Source: Ancylostoma caninum
Lineage: Eukaryota > Nematoda > Chromadorea > Rhabditida > Ancylostomatidae
Assembly (NCBI GenBank): GCA_037903475.1
Contig: JBAJFG010000242.1
Span: 161,001-225,000 of the forward strand
Direction: 5' to 3'
Length of the DNA stretch: 64,000 bases
Both the position numbers and the translations under genes were made by a program. Positions 33,801-45,800 of this stretch are shown one piece after another. Positions within the stretch are counted from its first letter, which is position 1; every line of letters begins with the position of its first letter. Below the pieces are notes generated by a model, which saw only the letters and a list, made by a program, of their open reading frames with translations, did not search any database and had not been told where the DNA came from.

Positions 33801-36800
33801 ATACGTCTAACGTGGTCTTCTTCTGCCTTGGCGACGGAGGTTACACCTAAAGCAAGTACGACCACTGAGGCCCGAAAAAAAATTCCGGAGGTTTTCTTCT
33901 TCCCTTTCTGTGAGCGATCCCAGATTCGTGGCAGCAGTGGGTTAGTGAGCGCATGTCCACACCTCTACGATTACAAATCGACACATCCATATGATCGATG
34001 TCAAGGAAGTTTGCGCACTATTCCTCTGCCGGTATGAGTTCGTGGAGTTGGTGCACCAACGGTCACTTTTTCTTCTGCGCCTCGTTTCTTGAAGCACTTC
34101 TGCCCTAGCGGACCCATTTTTAATAGGTGAACTAGCAGCTTTACTTTACAAAACTACCCTTTTTCCAGCAGAGAGCTGTTTTTCCAACTTTAATTCAACG
34201 TCGACCTGAGGCTTATGGTCACTTTCAAAAACATCAGCTTCAGTGATGATATAGGTCAGATGTGATCTGCAAGAGAGGCCTTTCCTACCCCACCTGATGT
34301 CTTGCAGAACTGCCCTTACACTACCCGATTTTCGCTGATGAAGCTCTGTCCCACATTGAAAAAAAAAGAGCATCGTCCTACGGTGCCTAACTTCTGCGGT
34401 CCTCCAGGGTAACATAACTAAATTCTGCCTCCTCTGCTGATGCGCTTCGTTGTGAACATGCTTCTCCTAGTGCTTGTAGTGTTCCGTCTGGACTTCCTCA
34501 TTAGCGGGTGAATTAATCGCTCTCTGCAAAGACCACGGCTCTCTGTGCACCTAACTCTTCTACCTCGCATTTTTGCAACGAGTTCGTTTTTCATGAATTT
34601 TCTCGACAATTAGAACTGCAACATCCGTGTGGCATGTATGTGGGAACAGCCCTTCAACAGCAGAGATCGTACTGCAAATTGGACGGTGCAGTTATATTGC
34701 TGCAAAAAAATAGGCTATCAAGAAAAAAGATTGTACGGTGATGCTTCATAGCTCGATCTTGATTCTTTTCAAATTTGGACTTGTTATAACGTGGAATGTT
34801 GAGTTAAGTGGTTTGGTTCTCCAAAACCCTCACACGAAAAAAAGTGAAAAAAAAAATAGAGCCGGGTTGCGACCCACAGCAATCAGTACGATAGTTCAAA
34901 CAAAGAAATTTATTCCTAAGAATACAATAGACAACGAAGAAACAATTTACAATGTGGTCGGTGAGGCCGCGAGAAAGAAAGAAGTTTGAACAACGGAAGA
35001 ATGGGCTAGAGCAAGGATTGAAAGAAAACACCGGCCAGATCGACGTAGCTGGGCCATGGCAGCACTCCCACTCCTAGAACACGTAGAACAGAACTGTTTC
35101 CTCCAAAATCCGCGTCGTCACTTTTTGGCGCCTAAAAGATTTCAAAGCGCGCGCGAGCGCAATATCCAACATCGATTTTGGCGCGGTCGCCGCCTGACCG
35201 ACCTTACAATACAAAGTCTACCACGCATAACCACACGCCCCCCCCCCCCCCCCGGGGTGAGACCGTTTTCACTCGGTCTTACTGCCAAGCTTCATCGCCT
35301 CCATCGCGTGTGCTGCGGCTCGAGCCTCACTGCGTCTCTTCCTTTGGTTCCGCCTACGTTGGCAGTTTTTGCTGACGCGCCCGCGCCCCTCCTTCACAGC
35401 AGGGTAACCTCGCTCACCCGTAGACGTCGACGGCGCTCCTGTCGTTACGTTGCTACGGGGACAACTCGTGGAAGGAAGCTTCTCAAAAATCAGAAACGGC
35501 GCAAACTGCCTCGTCAAATATTCGTAGAACATCCGAGCGTGTCGCTCCGCGATCCATGCACTTGGCTCCTCGGTACAGCTACTGCGAAGCATGGGGAGAT
35601 CTGTGGCACTCTATCCCAGGATTGGTAGCTTCTGTCCCTGGCATCGAAATATGGCGTGCAGACAGTTCATCTCGTCGAGGACATCAAATTCGCGATCGGC
35701 ACTAAAATGAGACAACTTAGTTTCGGATGTGGCAGGAAATGTTCTCACAACATTCACGCTTCCCACTCTTACTCCTCTCCCTCTCCCTTTCGGCCGACGC
35801 TTAGTCCTTGGGTTGGTTGGCTTCGCACACAGTTCCTCTGGACATATCCTCCAGTAGGTCCATCTGAATCCGTAATGGCTCTTCTTCCGTACCGATTTTT
35901 GTGATCAGAGCGGAGGTGTCCGACACCTCAATGACCCGATACGGACCATCCCAGTCTTAAGTGAGTTTTGGATGTTTATTTTTGGCCTTCTCAGCTGGCA
36001 GCCTCATAAACACCCTTGCTCCTACCTTTGGTAGACGTGCGTTCTCTACATCGTCACAGTACCTTGAGCGGTGCCTGTCGTTCAGTCTCTGCTGTCGTAC
36101 CAATCGATATCCCAGCCTAGGTAGCACATTGGTTCCCACTATCATCAAGTCCTCATCCGATTTGGCGACATACATTCTACTCACGACAGCATCGGAACCA
36201 TCTCGTTCCCGAATGTTTACATCTACAATGGTGATGAACTTCATCCGAGACCCGGAGGCGTCGTACACTCGCATCGCATTGTCTATCGGGTGCTCCGCCA
36301 CCTCATTATCAATATCCACTCCATCCGCTTTGGCTTGGAGTAACACCTTTGCGGGAAGGATTGAGATCTCAGACCCTGTGTCCAGTAGACCTGGCCACAT
36401 CCGTCCAAAAATCTCTAGCTGCACTATAGACTTATCTCCGAACAACGGGGATGCAACCGCCTGCACTCCCTGAAGTTCTTGAGTCAGTGCCATACCTGCA
36501 GTGTGCGCGCTTGCCGCACGTAGCCTGGCTGACAGTGATCCTACCGTCCTAGGACTTGCCTCCGGTTTAGCCTTTTTGCTACATTCTCGCGCCAAATGAC
36601 CGGTTCCCTGACAGTTGAAACATCTTGTTTCCCTTTTCTGCGGTTCAGTGGGTTTACCCTCCCGGTCATGTTGTTTGCTTCCGTTCAACGCGTGACCCTC
36701 CTTCTTGAGTTTCGCGGAACGACTACTATCGGCGGCACCCCCTCGCACGTTTTGAAATGTCAGGTTTCGCCGCTCGATGCGCTTGGCTGTCCTTTCAGTT

Positions 36801-39800
36801 TTTCGTAGGCCCCTTCGTTGCTCTCCAACGCCTCCAGCAAGTGGTACGAGTCGCGCCAATGCACTAGCTGTTCGTACAACAAGTGCGCTCTCTCGGTATC
36901 CAACGCGTACTCATCTAACTCGGGGTACGCACGTCGAGTTAGACGCTCAAGCTCCACGCAGAAATCGGAGACCGACTGCGCTTCCCCTTTTCTCAATCTT
37001 TTTAGCTCGCCCAGCGCCACTACCTTATTCGTGCGCTGTTCCGCTCTACATTCCCTTCGCATGGCCTCTACGAGTACTGCGTAGCCGCCGTGCCTCTCCC
37101 GCAAGGGCAGGGATTCGTGCTGGTGCCTGGCCTTACCAACGAGTTTCGATCGGAACAAGGCGCACAGCTCCCCATCATCCCAGTTGTTTCTCGGGTATTT
37201 GAGCTCGAAGGTCTCCCTCCAAGAAGTTGAGAAAACTATAGTTCTTCTCGCATCCGGAGAATGGTTGCACCTCCGGCAATGCTACGTACTTCAGGTATTG
37301 GGTCATCTGGCCACCTCTCAGAGCGCTTCCATCTACCCCACCCTGAGTCCCAAGTGCACAACCTCCCATGCTCTCAATCTCACTTCTCACACTCCAATCT
37401 GAGAAGCTTGACCTACCGATTAGCGTCATCTGAGAGCCACGAGGTGAGGTATTCGCCGGCCGCCTGACCTGGGTCCACTCCAGCACGTGTGCACGCCTGT
37501 CGCCACCATGCTGCAATGAATTGCAATCTCTTTCGGACGACTTTCCATGCCTCAAGCTGCTTAGTATACTCACAGCCCGACCGGGCCGTATCGCACCGAC
37601 ATACTCACCTGGCACATTATCACACGGCGCCTTGGTGTCCATCGGAGCATCAGAAGGCTGCTCTCTTGCTCTCGCCCTCAATCCTCTAATCTCCTCCTGT
37701 TGCCTGGCGCATTGCTGTTGCAGTGCCTTGAGCTGCTTCTGTGAAGACTTATGCTCGGTCTGCAATCTGCAGTAACTAGACAACGTGCCCTGAATACTCT
37801 CCGCCACTTCGGACATTCTCCAATCCTCTCTTTCCGCCAGCTGGTCAACGGCGTCATAGCATTTCACCAGTTCCGTGAGCTTATCAATGAACTGTTCCCT
37901 ATCCACACAGTCCAAACTCGCAAGTAGTGTGTTAACCCAGCTAGCGAGCTCCACGTACTGCTCACACTCCCTGCGCACCCTTGCGACTTGCTCTATCGCC
38001 CGCGCGGTGCTCTCTTCTCCGGCCCTTTCCACCGCCTCTCGCCTGGCGTCGCCTACCCGGAAGTGCGCGGATACCTCAGCACCCATTCTCACCGCGATCT
38101 CTTTCACAGCCCGCATAGCTTTGTCACAAACCTGCAGGCTTGCTTCCTCACTTCCACAGAGTCGGTTGAAGTCGTCGGCCAACCCTTCAGTGCTGCCAAG
38201 TGCTCCTGTGTGTTGTGCCATGACAGTTGCCTCACTGGACTCAACGAGTTCTGAAACAACATAGTTCTCAGAACTTGTTCTCTCGGCTCGCCTAACGTCC
38301 GGCATGGTGGTTCTTGGCTCCTCTCTTTGGCAGCAGTCCAAAAAAATTTGGGCAGAGGTTCCCCTCTATTGCCCAAATTATCGATTTTCCTCTGCCCTCA
38401 GGGGTCACTGACAACAACCAGCAACAGCCCCTTCGGTACTGAGGAACCAAGAACCACTGCGATATTCGAGCAGAGCTTCCGCTAGCTCCGCACAATATCG
38501 CTGACTGCGTCGCACTCGCAAGCGGACTTGCGATACCGCGACACAGAGCAAACAAACGGAAACAAGGGAGCAGAGTAGTGATTTGAACTACTGTACTGGC
38601 TGCTGTTCACTTTTGAGGGTCACCGCCTAGGCCCCCAAGTTAAGTGGTTTGGTTCCCCAAAACCCTCACACGAAAAAAAAGTGAAAAAAAAATAGAGCCG
38701 GGTTGCGACCCACAGCAATCAGTACGATAGTTCAAACAAAGAAATTTATTCCTAAGAATACAACAGACAACGAAGAAACAATTTACAATGTGGTCGGTGA
38801 GGCCGCGAGAAAGAAAGAAGTTTGAACAACGGAAGAATGGGCTAGAGCAAGGATCGAAAGAAAACACCGGCCAGATCGACGTAGCTGGGCCGTGGCAGCA
38901 CTCCCACTCCTAGAACACGTAGAACTGAACTGTTTCCTCCAAAATCCGCGTCGTCACTTTTTGGCGCCTAAAAGATTTCAAAGCGCGCGCGAGCGCAATA
39001 TCCAATATCGATTTTGGCGCGGTCGCCGCCTGACCGACCTTACAATACAAAATCTACCACACATAACCACAAGGCTACGAAACGATGAGATAATGCAGAA
39101 CAAGGGATAGCAATTTCAGATATAAAATTTAGGGCGAAGAGCTTTTTCGCACTGGGGATGGAATTTACGACAAAGTTTGACACAGTATTTAGGCCGCACC
39201 CTATATAAGGTCAATAAAAGTGAAAGAACACGGAGCATGATTCCTGTTTTATCTTCTAATTTTCCAGTCCTCAAAAAAATCATTCTCAGCTCAGTCAATA
39301 GAATTCATCATTTTTTCTCTAACGTTGCACGGATCGCTGTCATTGGTGATATATCGTTAGCTGTGGCTCAACCTCGTTTCACTTTAGGTGATGCCGGGCT
39401 GGAGGGGGGGGGGGTCAGCTGGGAAGGATCCAAATTCACAAACACAATCGTCGAAGATGAGTCTAAAAACTTCGAATTCCCTCTTTTCGTAGGATCCTAT
39501 GGTCTCTTATCGTGCGTTCCACCACTGACAGTAGTTGGGAAGACAGCAGAGAGATAAAGAACGCGGGAAAGTGCGTAGCAGTTGGAGAGGAATGAGAGAA
39601 AAGCAGGCTATCCGCACGGTTAACTATCGTCGAATTTGGAACAGACTATATCTTGTTCTTGCAAAAACGGTGACGGTGACTCAATGTGTAGGCAAAAGTT
39701 CCCTATTTCAGCTGGCCAGGTAAGGGCACATTCACTTGTTTGCTTAGCAATAACTTGAGGTATGGAAGGAGACGGTCCTCAGGACGGGTCAGGTCGTGAG

Positions 39801-42800
39801 GATGGCGGCGTAGCCCTTGGGTCCCGTCGAAAAATGTGCGTGGCTAACGATGCCCCACGGATATACAGGTGCTACGGTACTTCTGTTGACAGCCATGCAC
39901 ACTCACAAATAATTGGGTGACTATCTAGCATTTGGATCACTCTTTCATACCATTAACGATGAATGATCGCTAAGAAGCATACTGAATGAAATTTTTGTTT
40001 AGGTTTGAAAAATGGGAAATTATGCGATTAAACTTTGAGTTTATGATTTGTACTCTGAAAAATTCTGCGGGATTTTTTTTCTGTTAATGAAGAAGGCTAG
40101 TCGTTGGGTTAGTCACAAAATCTCCGTCCACTTCATCAAATGATGCCATTTTTGAGCAGTTACTTCTACATACACTATCCATAATTTCGAACTAACATCA
40201 TTGAAGCATCAAAGACGTCCTATTTTCAATTGCTGGAATTTTCGATGTCACTCATCTTTACTGGTTACTGGTTACAGAAGTGCTGCAAACGCTCAGTAGT
40301 CACTCCCTTCCTTTTGAGTGCACGTGGCTGTCAGCAGAAGCTGCGTAGCATCTGCATATCCGTGGGGCATCGTTAGCCACGCCCATTTTTCGACGGGACC
40401 CAAAGGCCCTCCCTCCGTGAGGATTCCGCCCAAACTGTGAAAGATTGAACACCTTCCCATCCAACAGCTTGAGCTCTGAAATTGTCTTGTGAGAGGGGTG
40501 CAGTAGCCCGTCGTTACCATTTTCTTCGGTCTTTCGATCCAGTTTCTGAATGTGGTCCACTTCAATAGTGGCATAGAGCTGTGTTTCCTTGCGGAAGGAA
40601 CTCGAATTACAACATTTGCTTTGCGTCATGACACGGCGTCATTCGAGGCGGTGTTCATCCCTCGAACTCGTCCCTATGGACTTGAAGCGAGTGAAACAGC
40701 GGTGCATTGAAGTTTTCCAAATGTTCCGTAAAACGGATGACGCGCGGTGGAACTTCGCCCTTAATGGTATCAAAAATTGAGGAAAATATATTGTATATCT
40801 AACCTGTACATAGAATCTAGTATTAAGTTAGGGAATAAGTTCGTGCTGTTTTTTAAACTTGTTTTTTTGCTGTGATTTGATCTCTTCTAGCTCTTGATTT
40901 GCTCCTTGCAAGCATTGCAGCTCCGTTCCTCAATTTTCGGTTTGCCTTGTTTTCTACCGCATGGAATGTGACCCTCCAAGTTGCCAAAATTGAACTCCTC
41001 CGCCACCGACTAGTGTTAGACTTCGATCGTGGATCAAATGTGGCTCAATAGGCTATGGATAGAGATGACATTTGCAGAGGAACTTTTACTGCTGAAAAGA
41101 CAGCACAGACAAGGCAAATTTGGCTTTTAAGTTGTTTCTCGTTCCGTACATCAAGTTTGTAGGACATAAGCGCGATGATCCGCTAACAAGGGAAGTGCAA
41201 GAGGCCATATTCGAAAATCGGGATGAAACCTATCTGGCTTGAATCTTTGTTGGAGAGGGTGTTACAGTATATATTTCATTATTGCCCTCGATTCCAAAAA
41301 ACAAAAATCCCACCACAGTACTATATGCGTTGCAGCACTAGTCCGTCAGCGACGAGGTGGCCGAGTGGAGAGGATGCGGACTGATAGGCAGGAGGTCGAG
41401 GGTTTGGATCCCGTCATTGACACTCGTTTTGCATTTTTGTTTTTTATTCCTCCTATGTTATTGAAATCAATTTTGGAGGGCTAGAAGACAACACTTGTCT
41501 TTACTGACGTACTAGCTATAGAATAACTACTATGCTATGAACGTAGTTTAGTGATCGTACAGCTTTCCCTCGAGTCGCTAGAAAATTGTAAAATTTTCAT
41601 TCAAAACAAAAAAAGGATGGTCAATGAGAAAGCATTTACTGGCAGCAACGGTGCACACAGACAATGAAGTGTTCAAAGCAAAAGCGGTGAGAACAATACG
41701 CGCAGACAATGAAAGAAATTCTGCTACAATCATTACAGTCGCATTCACTGCAGAGATCAGAGGGGAAGCAGGCTTCCACTGGAGTGAGGAAAGAGCCTGG
41801 ATCTAAATCAGTATACCCTGCCGCCTTCCAAGGGTAACGAAGCATAGCGCGGAAACGGGGAGCACGGAATGTCCAATATACAACAGAAAGAATTTTTAAA
41901 ATGTTGTCTCTCTTTGAGACAACAAAGTCAATGTTGTGCACAATAACGTGAACCGAGTGGGAAAGATTTTGAGTTACAGTCGTGAAAAGTGACTGCTACT
42001 TTATAGCTAATCGAGGGAGAAAAGCAGGTTTTATATAACGTAGTTATTCCGTGCCTAGTGCGTCAGTAAGGATAAGTATTATCTTCTAACCTTTTAAATT
42101 TGATTTCAACAACACAGGGGGAATAAAAAAATGAGAGAGCAAAACAGGTAGGTGCGCATGACGGGGTTCAAACTCTCGAGCTGACAGTGCAGCATCCTCC
42201 CCACTCGGCCACATCGTCGCTGACGGACGAGTGCTGCAGCGCATATGGTACTGTGGTGGGATTTTTGTTTTTTGGAATCGAGGGCAATAATGAAATATAT
42301 ACTGTAACACCCTCTCCAACAAAGATTCAAGCCAGATAGGTTTCATTCCGATTTGCGAGTCTGGCCTGTTGCACTTCCCTTGTAAGGTTGCTCCAGATGT
42401 AACGAATAATCACTACTGATCGTAACTCCCAAACATGCATAAGTTTAGCTAACACATTCCGTGCAAAACTCCGAAATGCTCGATATGAGGTGATCGTCCA
42501 CATTGGGTATGACTAGGAGAAATATTCGAATGAAGGGAATTTTCAGTACTACCAACTCTTTAGGTCTAGTGCAGTCACACACAGCTTATTTTGTTCAGTT
42601 CTCTATTCGTAAACTTTAACCAAGAGTTGCGGTTGAGGGCTACAAATTGAGTCGTCTCAAACAAAGTAATTTTCGTAGACATGAAGCTGACAAGCTCCCC
42701 TGTGTCTGACAATATTAACAGAAGGGGAAAGAGCTATGCAACACATTCGGCTTGGTTGACAATGTTGTGTAAAGTAGTGGTTTCTATGCCCATGAAAAAC

Positions 42801-45800
42801 CACACGAACTTATTAAACAACACAATAATTGAAGACGATTGTTGAAAATTCTAATAAAATGAGTCACTATTTTTTTTTGCGGATGATCTGACCTTGAACA
42901 TGAGCATAGAGCTTGTACCAGTCTGAGGTTCTAGCTTTTGACGTTATTACCAACACTGATCACTTATTTTTGCAGATACGGTTCTCCTAATCAGGTGGAG
43001 AAACAGTATTCTGAATTTGCTAATCACTTTTTGACAAATTGGTCACGGCCTGCACTTGAAACAATGTTGATGATTCTAAACGCTCATCGCAATGGAATAT
43101 ATGTGTCAGATAGAGTACGATTTAGGTTCTTTTGGCTGTGATCTTCTGTCCTTTAATTCATGTCTGTTCTAAGGTACTGTTCCTCGCCTTATCTTTCACA
43201 AACACGGCGGTTGCTCATTCTCACTGCTGGAAGACTATGAAACCTCATGCACTGGTTTGTTAAGTCACTTGTTCTTATAGCTCCGAATGCCTTGCTTTCT
43301 TTCTTTACATTATGATTTTTTGAGTCATTCGTATCATGAAGTATTGTTAGATGTGACGATCTATACGGCATCGTTTTAGTAGTGACCAGTGGTTGTAAGA
43401 GGAATATCAATAGGTGAAAGGCAACGCTACTGTCAAGCATATGCTTACAATCTATTTCAGTCAAAATTAGAGGGTTTTCAGGAGCTAATTAAAACTGTGC
43501 TGTTCCGTCTCATGTCCTATACTAAAGCAGATGAGGAAATGTGGGAGGATAATGCAGCAGAATATGTGCGCTTCAAGTTCGGTACGTTTTTCATGTTACT
43601 GAAAGTATGGGTTTTAGATTCATAGTAATAACACATGGGGTTAGAACGGTGTAAATGATTCAATTTAGGGACGTTTTCATTTTAGATCATTATTCGATGA
43701 ATGGAATATTTTATAGAAAGAAAACTGAGTTTTCAAATAATCAAATGCACAGATGTCTTGCATATGTCATTCTTTAAAAAAATCAAATAATAATTCTTTT
43801 CGCTTTCAAACAGGTGTTGGGTTCAGAAAGTATTAGGACCTCGACAAACAGCTGCACCTGCCCCATTAACACATTCGCGACAACGCAGATTTTCCGCTCA
43901 GGGCCACTTTGGACCAAAGCGAGTTTGCGCTTGTTTCTCATTGGAGTTGCGAGATTTAGGGCATATTTGACATGCTGATCACAAATATGCCATCTGTTTT
44001 ACTTGGTAAAGCACTTCTTGTTACTGTAGGTATACTGTAGAAACTGTAGGAAGACCTTCTTCTATCAGAATTCAACCAAAATTTGCACAGGAGGGTTATT
44101 TTACATACAGATTAAGAATGTGATATTCATTGTCTACCGTATGGCATCACTGCAGGGTTACTGTAATTATACTGTAGGAATTGTGGGAAATGTTTTGCAT
44201 CAGGACTTGCCCGAAACTGGGGTCATTTTAAAATCTGATCTCGAACATGGCACCTATCTCGCATATGGATCTCAAATTCGTGTTCAGCATGTCAGAAACC
44301 CCCACTTGCCAAAGTTTCACTGAATCTGTTGAACAAAATGCATCTACAGTATGCCCACAGTAACCCTACAGTACCGCGCTGCGGTACAAAATGAATGTCA
44401 ATTTCGTGCTCAGCATGTCGAATAACCCCCCCTTGCCAAAGTTTCACTGAATTTGGTGAATAAAATGCATCTACAGTATGCCTACACTGACTATACGATA
44501 ACGCTACAGTAGCCTTAGAGTACTGCTCTACGGTGCAGGACTGATGGCGTATTCATGTCCAGCACGTCAAGTAACCCCAAAGTTAAAATTTACTGTAGAT
44601 GCTGTGAGAAAATACATCAACAGTATCTACAGTATGACTACAGTAATCCTACACTATCGCAGTTACGGTACAAAATGGATGCCATTTTCGTGTTCAGCGG
44701 GTAGAATAACCCCCAGGAGCAGAATTTGGGGGAGCTCCACCTAAGAAAAAGGGATAAAACGGATACGACCCACCGGTGGGTCGTATTGTCCTCTACGTAA
44801 CTTCCCGTACGACCCACCGGTGGGTCGTATTGTCCGTTATGTGTTAATCAGCAGCAATTACAATCAACTGGGAAAGTTGTGGTTATTAACCATCTGCAAG
44901 TATGTACTTGCGAACGGCTAACCCTTCTACCCCTTCCCCCGTACTAGCCCTTCATTAGAGAATAAACTGGAAATTATATCAAGCGATGTAATCCACCATC
45001 TAGCATTAAGGGTTAGATGGACAGGATGATATCGCCAATAATCAAATTATGATTAGGAAAAGCAGCTTACATTAACGCTCCTACTTGATATGCGTTCCCA
45101 AAGCAACATTGATTAAGAGATGAGATTAAAACATACTAAGAGGTCTAGCGTTTCATTATATTTGGGCACTTAAACAATCTACAGATTAGGTTTTCTCTAT
45201 ATAATTAACTCTTCATAGAAATTCGAATTAATTTCGCATTCATGTATAACATTTAAATAATCGTAATTAGGATTTAAAACAATAAAAGTAACACTTGCAA
45301 TTGTAGTGATTAAGTAAGTTTAGCAATTAATTATCAATAGTTGTTAACATAACTAAACCTTATTTTACCGCTGTGATAGTTACATCACAATTTTTGGACT
45401 TAGATTTTGAATTCGGTCCTCCAGGCGTGGCGTTGGGCTTAACCATCCAATGCACTTCACACCACAGGTAACGCTCCCCAGCGACGAAGAGGCTCACCCT
45501 AGCCAAGGAGGAAGTACCCTCCGATAAGGAAACTGCATAAGAGTCTAGGAAGGACCGCCTCAGGCTCAATGGATTTACGTCCGCAAACAACAATAACCAC
45601 ATCCAGAACTACTTGTGTTCCGTGTTGTCCTCGTCTGGAAGTGGTACTCGGAACAATCGATGCGAAGTTGTTAGCCTTCCTGAATCCAACCAACTGAAAG
45701 GTAATAGGTGTAGTAGAAGGGTGTGTAAAATTTGCGATAGAATAAACTTTAACAATTACGTTAAAAGCTCTACTACTAATTATTTGTTTAGGACTAATAA

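Larger units (their letters stand above)
34804..39071 (-). mobile_element. Ty3/Gypsy-like LTR retrotransposon, internally deleted
   Basis: Two 432-bp direct repeats (34804-35235 and 38640-39071) differ at only a handful of positions, so insertion was recent. In the minus direction they start TGTGGTTATG and end CCACTTAA. A G-rich tract abuts the downstream LTR internally (35236-35256), fitting a polypurine tract. The interior carries gag, a CCHC zinc knuckle, a protease and the C-terminal end of an integrase, but no reverse transcriptase, RNase H or integrase core. A priming site may lie in the sequence left of 38640, but I could not assign a tRNA. No target duplication is evident. It lies within importin intron 7. 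Confidence 0.92.
33681..39203. mobile_element. Tc1/mariner-type TIR element split by an LTR retrotransposon
   Basis: CAGGGTGCGGCATAAATACT, then GTGTCAAA, begins at 33681 after TA. The inverted partner TTTGACACAGTATTTAGGCC, then GCACCCT, ends at about 39202 before ATATA. Without the 4.27-kb retrotransposon the element would be about 1.26 kb, a normal Tc1/mariner size. I could not identify a transposase frame in the remaining parts. Confidence 0.75.
41183..42385. mobile_element. foldback element with tRNA-Ser-like arms
   Basis: The arms (41183 to about 41530 and about 42043 to 42385) are inverted copies (AACAAGGGAAGTGCAA; GATGAAACCTATCTGGCTTG; GGTGTTACAGTATATATTTC). Each contains a tRNA-like block (separate entries). 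The ~500-bp centre is unrelated. This may be two SINE copies in head-to-head orientation or one foldback element. Confidence 0.8.

Noticed and set aside
41351..41423. Functional tRNA-Ser gene
   Set aside because: The A and B boxes are recognisable, but the acceptor and anticodon stems do not pair and an inverted partner exists, so it is tRNA-derived repeat DNA.
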